Translations under genes and position numbers: made by a program
NCBI RefSeq assembly: GCF_021532315.1
Contig: NZ_JAKGAO010000013.1
Coordinates: forward strand, 62,001-126,000
DNA: 64,000 nt
Direction: 5' to 3'
DNA from: Paenibacillus tarimensis
GTDB lineage: Bacteria; Bacillota; Bacilli; Paenibacillales; Paenibacillaceae
Notes under the pieces: generated by a model
Told to the model about the DNA's origin: nothing
Databases searched by the model: none
Seen by the model: the letters and a program-made list of their open reading frames with translations, nothing else
Part shown: piece after piece, positions 54,696-63,166 of the stretch
Layout of the letters: every line of letters begins with the position of its first letter
Numbering within the stretch: position 1 is the stretch's first letter

Positions 54696-55733
54696 TTAGC
54701 CCTCATGATGGCTTCCGTTCATCTTCCATGTCTCTCCATGCGGCAGAATGACCAGCTTGTCGGAGGGAATATTCAGCCTTCCTCTGCCGGCCTCAAGCCT
54801 GTCAAGCGCTTCCTTTGGCGTATCATCCGCCAGCTTGAACGATCCGTAGTGCATGGGCACAAACCAGCCTGCTTTGGTGTCGAGGAAAGCCTGCAGTGAC
54901 TCCTCTGGCGAAACATGCTGCGGTCCCATGAACCACTCGGGGTCGTAAGCGCCGATCGGCATCAGCGCCACGTCAATTTTGAAGCGGCGTCCTATCTCTG
55001 CAAACCCCCGGAAATACCCGCTGTCACCGGCAAAATAGATGACAGGAGACGACGGCACTACCGGTCGGTCATCATAACTGCCGACCTGCGGCTCTTCCGG
55101 CACCTCAACTGCAGATTGTCCGACCGCGGCTGCAGCATGAGCAGCTGTCGGCTCGATCACCCAGCCGCCCCAATGCGATTTATTCATATCCCACGGATTG
55201 CGCCGTGTCCAATGCTGGGAAGGAACAAACGTAAACTTGAGCCCCCTTATCGTTACCGATTCCCACCACTCCAGCTCCTTGACCTTCATGAAGCCCTTGA
55301 ACTGAAGCTTGCTCTTCAAGCCCCCTGGCACCAGTATCGTTTTGGAACCGCTCAAACGACGCAGGGAGGATACACTCAGATGGTCATAATGGGAGTGGGA
55401 CACCAGTACAACATCAATCGGCGGCATATCTTCAATAGCAACTCCCGGCGGCGCCATCCGCTTATGTAGGGCAAGCTGTGTGGACCATACAGGGTCCGTC
55501 ACAATATTGAGTCCCGAGTGCTGAATCAAGAAGGTCGAATGACCGATCCAAGTCAGCGCCGGCTCTGTGCGGTTATGGTGCAGATAAGTCAGGTCCGGCT
55601 TCACATTTGGCACAATGTAGCTGTAATCCTTCTCCCTAGCCTTGCGCGCTCTCTCCTGACGCCATCTGTTGAAATGGTTCATTGTTTTTTCCGTAAATAC
55701 GGGGTCCAGGTTCACATAACGGTCTTTCCGCAT
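54696..55733 (-). CDS. MBL-fold metal-dependent hydrolase (NAPE-PLD/UlaG-like)
   Basis: 345 residues. The metallo-beta-lactamase motifs are present: VSHSHYDHLS, the HWTRRNPWD segment, FAGDSGY and late VPMHYG. The arrangement, including WIGHSTFLIQ and the gap before the third His, is that of N-acylphosphatidylethanolamine phospholipase D-like proteins, widespread in bacteria with unknown substrates. ATG 55733 has GGGAGGG upstream; a longer frame to 55826 has no site and includes a palindrome. Divergent from the HEAT-repeat gene. Confidence 0.9.
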   Translation of the reverse strand: MRKDRYVNLDPVFTEKTMNHFNRWRQERARKAREKDYSYIVPNVKPDLTYLHHNRTEPALTWIGHSTFLIQHSGLNIVTDPVWSTQLALHKRMAPPGVAIEDMPPIDVVLVSHSHYDHLSVSSLRRLSGSKTILVPGGLKSKLQFKGFMKVKELEWWESVTIRGLKFTFVPSQHWTRRNPWDMNKSHWGGWVIEPTAAHAAAAVGQSAVEVPEEPQVGSYDDRPVVPSSPVIYFAGDSGYFRGFAEIGRRFKIDVALMPIGAYDPEWFMGPQHVSPEESLQAFLDTKAGWFVPMHYGSFKLADDTPKEALDRLEAGRGRLNIPSDKLVILPHGETWKMNGSHHEG

Positions 55734-55809
55734 ACAGCCATTCCCTCCCGTAGAACGTTTCTCGTTATAAGATATCAATTCGGCTCGCGCAGAGCAAATA
55801 TGGCGGTCA

Positions 55810-55825
55810 TGCCAGCATGCTGGCA
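55810..55825. promoter_or_regulatory. 16-bp perfect palindrome in a divergent promoter region
   Basis: TGCCAGCATGCTGGCA lies between the divergent MBL-hydrolase and CvfC-like genes, 77 and 97 bases from their starts. It could be a regulator site. No regulator is identified. Confidence 0.4.
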
Positions 55826-55921
55826 CATTTGGTATTCGCAGCGAATTGGTCTACACTAATAGTATGATTCTTCACTCCATCATTATCTTGAGAAAATCAG
55901 ACAAGAAGGAGGTCTTCTACC

Positions 55922-57097
55922 ATGAAGCTGTTATCAATCGAACCGACACCAAGCCCGAACTCTATGAAGCTTAATGTCGATGAAAAATGGCCCTCCGGCC
56001 GCAGAGCAACCTACACGCTGGAGCAAAAGGATGAAGCCCCCGAGTTCTTCCGCGGGCTCCTCGCGATTGAAGGCGTGCGCAGCGTCTTCCGGACGGCCGA
56101 CTTCATTGCGCTCGACCGCAAGCCGGGCGCAGACTGGCAGCGTATCTTAAGCGATGCCCGTGCGCTGTTCGAAGCCGGGGATGAAGCCGGCGGCGAGGGA
56201 GGAGTTCAGCGGGCGGACGAGACGAATACCGGCTTTGGAGAAGCCCATGTGCTCGTACAGACCTACCGCGGCATTCCCATCCAGATCCGTGTCCGCATGG
56301 CGGATCACGAGTCACGGCTAGCACTGCCCGAACCATTCGGAAGAGCTGTCCGTGAAGCAGCCGGCGCCACAATGATCATGGAGCGCAAGCTTGAGGAATA
56401 CGGTATCCGTTATGGAGAACCGGACGAGATTGCAGCCGAGGTTGCACAGGAGCTTGCGGCGGCTTACCCCGAGGAGCGTCTCAACGGACTCATAGAAGCA
56501 GCCCGATTGGCTGCCAGAGATGAGAATGGCGAGACGGAAGCTCCTGCAGTTCCGGTGCGCCCTCGGCCGCTCACAGCCGAAGAGCTGGCCGAAGCGTTGC
56601 GAAGCCCTGACTGGCAGACCCGTTACGCCGCTCTGGAGCGCACTCAGCCAACGCCTGAGCTCCTGTCCCTGATCGCATCGGCACTCCATGACGAGAAGGC
56701 ATCCATACGCCGGCTTGCGGTCGTATATCTGGGTGACCTGCGGATGCCGGAAGCCCTGCCGCACCTGTTCTCCGCGCTCAAGGACAAGACACCTTCCGTC
56801 CGCAGGACAGCGGGTGACACCCTGTCCGATCTCGGTGACCCGTCCGCAGTCGGGCCGATGATCGATTCCCTGCGTGACCCGAACAAGCTGGTCCGCTGGC
56901 GCGCAGCGCGTTTCCTCTATGAGGCCGGCGATGAAACGGCGCTTGAAGCCCTGCAGGAAGCTGCCCAGGATGAGGAATTTGAAGTCCGTCTGCAGGCACA
57001 GATTGCACTTGAGCGCATCCAGCGTGGCGAAGAAGCCGCAGGCTCCGTTTGGCAGCAGATGACTGCAAGCCGCAGCTCTGGCCAGACCAAAGCATAA
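55922..57097 (+). CDS. CvfC/YpgR-like protein: NFU N-terminal domain plus HEAT repeats
   Basis: 391 residues, cytoplasmic. Residues 1-80 match the scaffold NFU N-terminal domain (EPTPSPNSMKLNVDEKWPSG). A middle region of unclear fold follows. From residue 220 there are four HEAT-like repeats (for example LHDEKASIRRLAVVYLGDL, LKDKTPSVRRTAGDTLSDLG and LRDPNKLVRWRAARFLYEAG). The layout is that of conserved virulence factor C of Staphylococcus and YpgR of Bacillus; the function is not settled. AGAAGGAGG lies 9 bases before the ATG. Confidence 0.88.
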   Translation: MKLLSIEPTPSPNSMKLNVDEKWPSGRRATYTLEQKDEAPEFFRGLLAIEGVRSVFRTADFIALDRKPGADWQRILSDARALFEAGDEAGGEGGVQRADETNTGFGEAHVLVQTYRGIPIQIRVRMADHESRLALPEPFGRAVREAAGATMIMERKLEEYGIRYGEPDEIAAEVAQELAAAYPEERLNGLIEAARLAARDENGETEAPAVPVRPRPLTAEELAEALRSPDWQTRYAALERTQPTPELLSLIASALHDEKASIRRLAVVYLGDLRMPEALPHLFSALKDKTPSVRRTAGDTLSDLGDPSAVGPMIDSLRDPNKLVRWRAARFLYEAGDETALEALQEAAQDEEFEVRLQAQIALERIQRGEEAAGSVWQQMTASRSSGQTKA

Positions 57098-57135
57098 GAG
57101 TATTACCCAGTTATTAAACGGATAAGTCTAATAGA

Positions 57136-57170
57136 AAACGCCGCAGATCCTCACGATCTGCGGCGTTTAC
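57136..57170. terminator. Bidirectional terminator after the CvfC-like gene
   Basis: AAACGCCGCAGATC-CTCAC-GATCTGCGGCGTTT, a 14-bp perfect stem between convergent genes. Confidence 0.93.
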
Positions 57171-57210
57171 CGTATTGCGGACTCTGGTCGGCCTGCCTTA
57201 TATAGACTTT

Positions 57211-58350
57211 CTAAGAATCCCGCTCATGCAGCTCGAACGAAAGCTCCAGCAGCACCGCTCCCTCCGAACCAAACGGCGAGTAAGAAGCTTTGTAGGAAGC
57301 CATCCGCGGAATGTTCCTCATGACAGCCTCCAAATCCTTCTTCAGCTGCCCGCCCGGCAGATAACGGAGCTTGACGCTCTCCTTTCCCTCGCTGGCAGCC
57401 TGCTCAATACGGCGTTGCAGGACATCTGAAGTAGCCGCTGTGTACTCGGGCTTCAGCCACTTATAGCTGAGCACCTCCTCCAGCTGCTTGTAAAAAGCTG
57501 CCCTTGCCGGGTCACCTGCCTGTTTGCTGGCCAGCGCTGCAGAGTACGCGTCAGCCGATGGCGGATATGGCTTCGTCCATTCATGGTCTATGCGCATCTG
57601 TTCATCAGTCAGCAGGTAATAGTCATAACGAACCTGTCCCTTCACATCGGGGACGGGATCGTTCCATGTGATATCGAGATGGTACCAGCGGCCGTCCAGC
57701 TGAACGAGGTTCCAGGCGTGATCCCCCGTAGCAACCGTACCTTCTACGATCCGGACGGGGATGCCGGCCCCATGCAGCATCTTATAAGCCAGCAGAGAGT
57801 ATCCCTGACAGACCGCACTGCCGCTGCGCAGTGCTGAGTAAGCGGTATAATTTTCAAGCTTGGTATCATAGGAAAGGCGAAGCACAATCCAATCATGAAT
57901 GGCCTTAACCTTCTGGTGCTCGTTCATATCCGGGCGGATCAGCTGTTTCAGCACCTGCCTGATTTGCCTGTCCACCTCGGCCGTCTGCTCCAGTGTCTCC
58001 CTGTATTCCAGGTTCAGCTTCACCTTCGAGCTTCCGCCCCAGGAACGGATGGAGTAAAAATACGAATCAACGATATAGGCTGTGTATTCGTCCCGGGATA
58101 TAGCCTGCCGGATGGTCTGCTTGATCCCCTCAGACAGCTCCTGCTTATCCCCTGTGTAGTCAAAATGCAGTACGCCGCTCCGCTTGCGGAGCGCAGCCTC
58201 GACTGAAGCTTCCAGCTCCTGCATATCGGAGGCCGTCACAGCTTCCGCGTAGACGGTAAACAGCTTGAACTCATTGCCGCTGCCAGCTGCCCACAGGCCC
58301 AACGTGATACAGACGATTATTAGCGTTCTTAAGAGACGCCGTCTTTTCAT
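57211..58350 (-). CDS. Secreted transglutaminase-like protein
   Basis: 379 residues. A signal peptide or membrane anchor (MKRRRLLRTL then a hydrophobic stretch) precedes the transglutaminase-like domain, whose triad is visible: Cys in SGSAVCQGYSLLAYKML, His in GDHAWNLV and Asp in YHLDITWND. Such domains are peptidases or crosslinking enzymes at the cell surface or spore stage; the exact role is unknown. ATG 58350 has GGGAGG 7 bases upstream; the frame from 58425 has no site. Confidence 0.9.
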   Translation of the reverse strand: MKRRRLLRTLIIVCITLGLWAAGSGNEFKLFTVYAEAVTASDMQELEASVEAALRKRSGVLHFDYTGDKQELSEGIKQTIRQAISRDEYTAYIVDSYFYSIRSWGGSSKVKLNLEYRETLEQTAEVDRQIRQVLKQLIRPDMNEHQKVKAIHDWIVLRLSYDTKLENYTAYSALRSGSAVCQGYSLLAYKMLHGAGIPVRIVEGTVATGDHAWNLVQLDGRWYHLDITWNDPVPDVKGQVRYDYYLLTDEQMRIDHEWTKPYPPSADAYSAALASKQAGDPARAAFYKQLEEVLSYKWLKPEYTAATSDVLQRRIEQAASEGKESVKLRYLPGGQLKKDLEAVMRNIPRMASYKASYSPFGSEGAVLLELSFELHERDS

Positions 58351-58519
58351 CTCAGTCCTCCCGTAATTTCCAGCTATATCCCCATTATATCCAACTCCCG
58401 CCAGTCTATAAAGGCAGTCCTGCAATCAGATCCAGCTGTAACTCTACCTTTAACATAATTATCCCGTCCCATGACCAAACTAAGACGTATAACATGCGTA
58501 CTGCTATGGAGGGGTTAAT

Positions 58520-59062
58520 ATGTTCAGCCGGCAAAAATGGATAGCGGCAGCTGTGTTGGCAATAGCCGCCATTATCTATGTTAATCCCATATCCGCCGCT
58601 GTCCCCGCCGATTCCACTACTCCGGCCAACAGGAGCGTCAAGGAATCCGGGAAACCATACCGGATAGCAGATTCCGAAGATGAGGTCTATCTGCTCATTG
58701 ATAAATCCAGCCACTATCTGCAGGTCATACTGAACAGCAAATCTGTCCTCACCTTCCCGGTAGCTACAGGGAGGGGAGCATTGACGCCAAGCGGAGTATT
58801 TACTATTGCCAATAAGATTGTGAATCCCTGGTACCTGCCAGGGAATATACCCGGCGGCGATAAGCGCAATCCTTTTGGAACCAGATGGATGGGGCTCAGT
58901 ATCCCTTATACCGGCGGATATAAATACGGCATCCATGGAACCAACAGGCCCTATTCAATTGGCAGCAGTGTCTCGTCAGGCTGTATACGCATGCGGAATA
59001 CCGATGTGGAATGGCTCTATCGTCATATCCCCATCGGCACGAAAGTCGTCATACGGGATTAA
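58520..59062 (+). CDS. L,D-transpeptidase (YkuD domain)
   Basis: 180 residues, exported: a hydrophobic N-terminal helix (WIAAAVLAIAAIIYV) then a YkuD domain with the catalytic signature IHGTNRPYSIGSSVSSGCIRM (split here as IHGTNRP and SSGCIRM). The nucleophile is the Cys of SSGCIRM. It crosslinks peptidoglycan 3-3 or attaches proteins. GGAGGGG lies 6 bases before the ATG. Its stop overlaps the stop of the next, convergent gene by 4 bases. Confidence 0.94.
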   Translation: MFSRQKWIAAAVLAIAAIIYVNPISAAVPADSTTPANRSVKESGKPYRIADSEDEVYLLIDKSSHYLQVILNSKSVLTFPVATGRGALTPSGVFTIANKIVNPWYLPGNIPGGDKRNPFGTRWMGLSIPYTGGYKYGIHGTNRPYSIGSSVSSGCIRMRNTDVEWLYRHIPIGTKVVIRD

Positions 59063-59523
59063 AGCCGCTCCGTCCTGCCATCATCCTCCTGCCACATCTG
59101 ATACAGGTAGATCAGTACGGATACAGCCAGCATCATCAGGTAAGGCGCATACGGTGGAAGCCCCCCGGTGCCCGCCAGTCCTATTTTCTGCTGAATCGGA
59201 TACCAGGCGAAGGAGTAAATACCGTCCAAAGTAACATTTACCGTTAAATAAAGCAGAAACCGGCCGTAGGTAAATTTAAATATCCATATAGTTGCCACCA
59301 TATAAGACGAGTAGACCCATGGTACCGGTATGATATTATCCCAGCCAAACAATCCTTGCTCATCCCACCACTTATAGTAATGGGCGGCCTGGTAAACAAG
59401 CGAGTTAACAACGGTTACAAACCAGGCCACCGGCAGAAAACGTCTCAGCTCGGAACGCTTCAGGAAGAACAAGGACAACAGCGGTAAGACCAGCAACGCC
59501 CACAAGATGTTCTCTTCCGCCAT
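59059..59523 (-). CDS. CBO0543-family membrane protein
   Basis: 154 residues, four to five hydrophobic segments. The spacing of Trp and Tyr residues (AWFVTVVNSLVYQAAHYYKW, WVYSSYMVATIWIFKFTYG) fits the small CBO0543 family of Firmicutes, whose function is unknown. GAGGTGAT precedes ATG 59523. Confidence 0.8.
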   Translation of the reverse strand: MAEENILWALLVLPLLSLFFLKRSELRRFLPVAWFVTVVNSLVYQAAHYYKWWDEQGLFGWDNIIPVPWVYSSYMVATIWIFKFTYGRFLLYLTVNVTLDGIYSFAWYPIQQKIGLAGTGGLPPYAPYLMMLAVSVLIYLYQMWQEDDGRTERL

Positions 59524-59643
59524 ATCACCTCACCAGCATTTCCCTTAGTATGGTATATAGTTGTTTGGATTAAACCTTAATGCGGTTGAACACTCTCTGC
59601 ATAAATGAATAGAGTCATACAGTCCAGTAAGACATTAATCATA

Positions 59644-59769
59644 CTCTGATGATCGATGCAGCCGGGTGGGGACAATATCCTGATTCCATCAGAGCAAGCG
59701 TCTACTAATCATTAGACAAGAGCCGCCGCAGCTCAAAGGGACACAATACACCCTGAGCTGCGGCGGCTC
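59644..59769. other. Structured non-coding stretch with a 20-bp hairpin
   Basis: Three inverted repeats in a row: CTCTGATG (59644-59651) with CATCAGAG (59687-59694); GTCTA/TAGAC (59700-59717); and a perfect 16-bp stem GAGCCGCCGCAGCTCA / TGAGCTGCGGCGGCTC (59720-59769), extended by AGGG/CCCT inside. A promoter-like TTGAAC-18-TAGAGT lies upstream near 59595-59625. No U-tract follows the last stem. The rest of the gap up to 60000 is A/T-rich and shows no gene. Confidence 0.55.
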
Positions 59770-60035
59770 CGTTGTGTGTGGAAGCGTTCCTTCTACGCAT
59801 AATCAGCAGCTTCTTTGCTTATTATTCCCTTCAATTTATCATGGGAACAGGACCAGGATTTCTTCTCAATTACTCTCTTGCCTCTCCTCTGTCTGCGAGC
59901 CTGTCTGCCTAACTAGAGAATTTAATTTTACCTGCTTTTCCACTAGTGTAAAATGCTGTAAACGATTTCACCTTTGTAATGAAACTGTAATATTACCTTC
60001 AGGTAGGATTCAGCTTAGAGTTCTATAATGATTGA

Positions 60036-60103
60036 CATGACCCCCCTTTAGTATATATTCTCTCTTGCAGCCTGCGGCACTCTCAGCCGCAGGCCCTTTT
60101 TTT
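60036..60103 (+). ncRNA. Candidate small RNA with its own terminator
   Basis: A perfect TATAAT at 60024-60029 (the -35 is poor) is followed by about 30 unstructured bases with ACCCCCCTTT. Next comes the hairpin GCCTGCGGC-ACTCTCA-GCCGCAGGC and seven T (60070-60103). The U-tract is only on the plus strand, and no plus-strand gene ends here, so the terminator must serve an unannotated transcript. The C-rich stretch would pair with G-rich ribosome binding sites, as in RsaE/RoxS-type RNAs. Overlaps no gene. Confidence 0.5.
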
Positions 60104-60133
60104 GTTGTGTTTGATATACCAGGTTCTTTAACG

Positions 60134-60775
60134 CTAATCCGCCTGCTGCTCTGAGACCGCATACACAAACCTGCGTGCCTGTTCGGTAAGCCTGCCCCAC
60201 TCGCCACTCTGAATCCAATCCGGGTTCAGCAGCTTGCTGCCCATGCCAACCGCTGAAGCTCCAGCCTTGAAATATTGGCCGATCGTGTCAAGGTCAACCC
60301 CGCCGGTGGCCAGCATCGGTATATGATTAAGCGGGGCTTTAATTTCAGCGAGATACTTCCACCCCAATGACCCCATCGGAAAAATCTTGACCGCCTCGGC
60401 GCCTGCCTTCCAGGCACGGACAATCTCAGTTGGTGTCATAACGCCCGGCCAAACGGATACCCCCTGCTCTACGCCGAATGTAATAACCCCTTCATCAAGA
60501 TTAGGAGAGATCAGATATTCAGCGCCTGCAGCGACCGCTTCTCGCGCCATCTCCACATCGAGCACAGTACCCGCACCAATACGGGCAGTCCCCCCGAAGC
60601 GCTCACGCCATCTGCCGATCGTCGCAAGGGCGTCATTCGAATTCATAGTCACTTCAATCAACCGAATACCGCCATCTATCAGCGCTTGAGCTGCCAAATC
60701 CGCTTGTTCCCCTTCATAACCGCGAAAAATTGCTACGATTTTATGCTTGTTCAACATATCCAACAGCTGACTCAT
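60134..60775 (-). CDS. eda: KDPG/KHG aldolase
   Basis: 213 residues, class I aldolase of the Entner-Doudoroff and uronate pathways. Catalytic Glu in RLIEVTMNSNDA, Schiff-base Lys in AGAEAVKIFP, and the phosphate site LATGGVDLDTIGQYFKAGA. It cleaves KDPG to pyruvate and glyceraldehyde-3-phosphate. AAAGGCGG lies before ATG 60775. It is not next to kdgK or uronate genes, and no minus-strand terminator is seen directly after it. Confidence 0.92.
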   Translation of the reverse strand: MSQLLDMLNKHKIVAIFRGYEGEQADLAAQALIDGGIRLIEVTMNSNDALATIGRWRERFGGTARIGAGTVLDVEMAREAVAAGAEYLISPNLDEGVITFGVEQGVSVWPGVMTPTEIVRAWKAGAEAVKIFPMGSLGWKYLAEIKAPLNHIPMLATGGVDLDTIGQYFKAGASAVGMGSKLLNPDWIQSGEWGRLTEQARRFVYAVSEQQAD

Positions 60776-60973
60776 ATTATTCCGCCTTTCTTAGGTCATT
60801 GATGGCTTCATTATAGGCACGTTAACCCAGGCGGGCAAGCCATATCCATATCCGTATCCCTATTCCCTATGCCGCGCGGTACTCACGACTTAGGCGGGTG
60901 CCGCATATTATGTGAGCATCAATAACCGCCAAGTAACGTCTGCTTGAGATGCGGTTGAGAAGGAGTGCATGTC

Positions 60974-61534
60974 ATGTCATCAGCGTTTAACAAACAAGGC
61001 AGAGCTTCCATCAGGGAAGAACGCAGCATTAATCCTGGATCCCCTACTCCCCCGCCACCCCCGCCGTCAGCAGGAGGAAACATCAATCCTGGCACTTCTG
61101 CAGTAACGCCGCCTGCCGGCAGTGTGAGTCCGGGAGTGCACCCAAGCGGCTCCTATGGAAATTTGCCGTTCGCTCCCTGGCTTGGCTGGCTGGGTTGGCA
61201 GCCAAACCCTGCTCCCTATCCATACCCGCAGCCTCCGGAAGCGCCCGCTTCTTTCATCACTGTCGTAATCAACGGCGGCACCGCATTTCCATGGATCACC
61301 CAGCCCTATTCGGTACGCTACCGGCCAGGCTTAACCGTGCATCAGGCTCTTGTTGAAACAGGTGTTGTCCGCTTTTCCTGGAACGGGCAGCTGCTCTCTG
61401 TCGGAGGCATATACATGGGAGCGGGCAGCGGCATATCGTACACCATCCGGCTGAACGGTCAGCATGTGCCGCCAGCTCTGCTGTCCACAGCAGTTCCCCC
61501 TGGCGCCTCTATTGGCCTGACCCTTCTGCCTTAA
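60974..61534 (+). CDS. Proline-rich protein with a beta-grasp-like C-terminal domain, unknown function
   Basis: 186 residues. Residues 20-90 are rich in Pro, Gly and Ser (SPTPPPPPPSAGG; NPAPYPYPQPPEAPA). The C-terminal 90 residues (SFITVVINGGTAFPW ... GLTVHQALVETGVVRFSWNG ... ISYTIRLNGQ) resemble DUF4430/SLBB-type beta-grasp domains by pattern only. There is no signal peptide. ATG 60974 has AGGAG 8 bases upstream and is preferred over GTG 60965. A spore or surface coat role is conceivable but not shown. Confidence 0.75.
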   Translation: MSSAFNKQGRASIREERSINPGSPTPPPPPPSAGGNINPGTSAVTPPAGSVSPGVHPSGSYGNLPFAPWLGWLGWQPNPAPYPYPQPPEAPASFITVVINGGTAFPWITQPYSVRYRPGLTVHQALVETGVVRFSWNGQLLSVGGIYMGAGSGISYTIRLNGQHVPPALLSTAVPPGASIGLTLLP

Positions 61535-61553
61535 CGGTAGAGCTGCATCATAA

Positions 61554-61594
61554 CGAAAGGCCCGGTAACCTGTAACGGTTAACGGGCCTCGTTG
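61554..61594. terminator. Bidirectional terminator between convergent genes
   Basis: AGGCCCGGTAAC ... GTTAACGGGCCT hairpin between the proline-rich gene and the siderophore ATPase gene. Confidence 0.75.
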
Positions 61595-61623
61595 TGATCC
61601 ATTCTATTGCGCACAGCCGTTTG

Positions 61624-62484
61624 CTACCCTGCTGCTCCAATAAGCTCGCGGCGCTTCGGCTGGGCGGTTTCCTTATCCGGTTCTGCTGCCGCCTTGCCTT
61701 CTGTTGACAGCTCAAATGGCAGGCACAGCGGTACACCTGTACGTGGGTCGTAGATAATATCCGCCTCAATACCAAATACCTCACGCAAAACATCCTTAGT
61801 CATGACCTGCTCCGGCGTTCCTTCACCGGCAACCTTGCCGGATTTAATCGCTACCATGTGATGCGCATAGCGGGTCGCGTGATTAAGGTCATGGACTACC
61901 ATGATAATGGTACGGTTCTCTTCCTCATTCAGCTTCTGGAGAAGCTTAAGCACCTCAAGCTGATGAGCCATGTCCAGGAATGTTGTCGGCTCATCCAGGA
62001 ACAGAATATCGGTCTGCTGCGCCAACGCCATCGCAATCCAGGCACGCTGGCGTTGTCCGCCTGACAGCTGATCGACCGGGCGGCTTGCGAAAGCCGTCAT
62101 TCCAGTCACCGTCACCGCCCACTCGATAATTTCCTTATCTGCTTTGCTTAGGGAACCAAAGCCCTTCTGATGAGGAAAACGTCCGTACCCGACAAGCTCT
62201 TGAACAGTTAAGCCATCCGGCGCAACCGGGTTCTGGGGAAGTATTGCAAGCTGCTTCGCGACTTCCTTCGTCGACTGCTCATGGATAACCTTGCCGTCCA
62301 GGAAGACTCCCCCGCCCTTCGGCTTCATGATCCGCGCCATTGTCTTCAGAATCGTTGATTTACCCGATCCATTCGCTCCAACCAGAGCGGTTATTTTACC
62401 GGAAGGCACAACAAGATTCAGCCGCTCAACAATAAGCCGGTCATCATAGCTGATATCAAGCTGGCGGGTGTACAGTCTCTCCAT
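61624..62484 (-). CDS. Iron-siderophore ABC transporter ATP-binding protein (FecE/YusV-like)
   Basis: 286 residues. Walker [11 protein letters not shown]-loop in [15 protein letters not shown], signature [10 protein letters not shown], Walker [13 protein letters not shown] and switch His in VVHDLNHA. The sequence type is that of FecE/FhuC ATPases that energise ferric-siderophore import. The C-terminus carries a Lys/Glu-rich tail. A Fur box overlaps its promoter, which supports iron regulation. No permease or binding protein is adjacent; like YusV it may serve several separate permeases. Confidence 0.93.
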   Translation of the reverse strand: MERLYTRQLDISYDDRLIVERLNLVVPSGKITALVGANGSGKSTILKTMARIMKPKGGGVFLDGKVIHEQSTKEVAKQLAILPQNPVAPDGLTVQELVGYGRFPHQKGFGSLSKADKEIIEWAVTVTGMTAFASRPVDQLSGGQRQRAWIAMALAQQTDILFLDEPTTFLDMAHQLEVLKLLQKLNEEENRTIIMVVHDLNHATRYAHHMVAIKSGKVAGEGTPEQVMTKDVLREVFGIEADIIYDPRTGVPLCLPFELSTEGKAAAEPDKETAQPKRRELIGAAG

Positions 62485-62563
62485 TGGTCCAACATCTCCC
62501 TTATGATCAGGCTTTCGTCTATATGAAAAAAATCATTGGTCATTAATAATCTTATCTTCCATA

Positions 62564-62592
62564 ATGATAATGGTTCTCATTATCAAAGTCAA
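62564..62592 (-). promoter_or_regulatory. Promoter of the siderophore ATPase gene
   Basis: TTGACT (62587-62592) and TATCAT (62564-62569) with a 17-base spacer, overlapped by the Fur box. Confidence 0.7.
62565..62585. promoter_or_regulatory. Fur box
   Basis: TGATAATG-GTTCT-CATTATCA, perfect 8-bp arms matching the Fur consensus (TGATAAT-N-ATTATCA family). It covers the promoter spacer and -10, so Fur with iron would repress. Confidence 0.88.
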
Positions 62593-62686
62593 GGCTTGAC
62601 GCCTGTTTTTTTACTGCCTGACAGCGGATTTTCTTATAAAAGGATGATACATTTCTCAGCACTAGAGCACTCGGCTTAACCTACTG

Positions 62687-62719
62687 CAAAAAGCCGTGCA
62701 CCTGTCCGGTGCACGGCTT
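62687..62719 (-). terminator. Terminator after csoR
   Basis: Minus-strand AAGCCGTGCACC-GGACA-GGTGCACGGCTT followed by TTTGC. Confidence 0.92.
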
Positions 62720-62731
62720 CAACCTTCTATT

Positions 62732-63103
62732 TTACTTTAACAGCTTGTGTATGGTGCCAAGCAGCTCGTCGAGCACCTGCCGGTCGCCTGACTCGAGCCG
62801 GCCCGCTACACAGCCTTTCATGTGGCTTTCGAGCAGCAGCTTGCCGACTCCGTTCAAAGCAGACTGGACTGCAGCAATCTGGTTCAAGACATCATCACAA
62901 TAGACGTCCCGCTCAATCATTCCACGCACACCTCGCACCTGTCCCTCTATGCGGTTGAGGCGGGAAATCAGATTGCTCTTCAGCTTATCACTATGGTGGC
63001 TCCTGCGCTCATCCCCGTCCAAATGCGTATTCGAGCAGCATTCTTCCCCTGTCAGTTCGGCTGCTGCAGGCGCCGATGCTGTATTTTTCTGCTGTTCTGC
63101 CAT
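62732..63103 (-). CDS. csoR: CsoR family copper-sensing repressor
   Basis: 123 residues. The DUF156/CsoR core (LISRLNRIEGQVRGVRGMIE, DVLNQIAAVQSALNGVGKLL) carries the Cu(I) ligands: Cys in DVYCDDV, His and Cys in ESHMKGC. An N-terminal extension of about 40 residues has ECC and a His pair (RRSHHSDK) beyond the usual family start. Cu(I) binding would release it from DNA. A matching operator lies at 63134-63148. ATG 63103 has GGGGG upstream. No copZ or copA gene is adjacent; the gene ends in its own terminator. Confidence 0.93.
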   Translation of the reverse strand: MAEQQKNTASAPAAAELTGEECCSNTHLDGDERRSHHSDKLKSNLISRLNRIEGQVRGVRGMIERDVYCDDVLNQIAAVQSALNGVGKLLLESHMKGCVAGRLESGDRQVLDELLGTIHKLLK

Positions 63104-63133
63104 TCCCTCACCCCCGTTAACCCCATCATACCA

Positions 63134-63148
63134 TACCCCAGGGGGGTA
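63134..63148. promoter_or_regulatory. CsoR-type operator
   Basis: TACCCCAGGGGGGTA, the GC-rich inverted repeat recognised by CsoR proteins, 30 bases upstream of csoR. It suggests autoregulation. Confidence 0.8.
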
Positions 63149-63166
63149 CTCAATCACAAGTATCTG

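Noticed and set aside
59774-60028. Plus-strand frame of 84 codons
   Set aside because: No ribosome binding site, atypical Cys/Ser-rich composition, and it lies in A/T-rich non-coding DNA.
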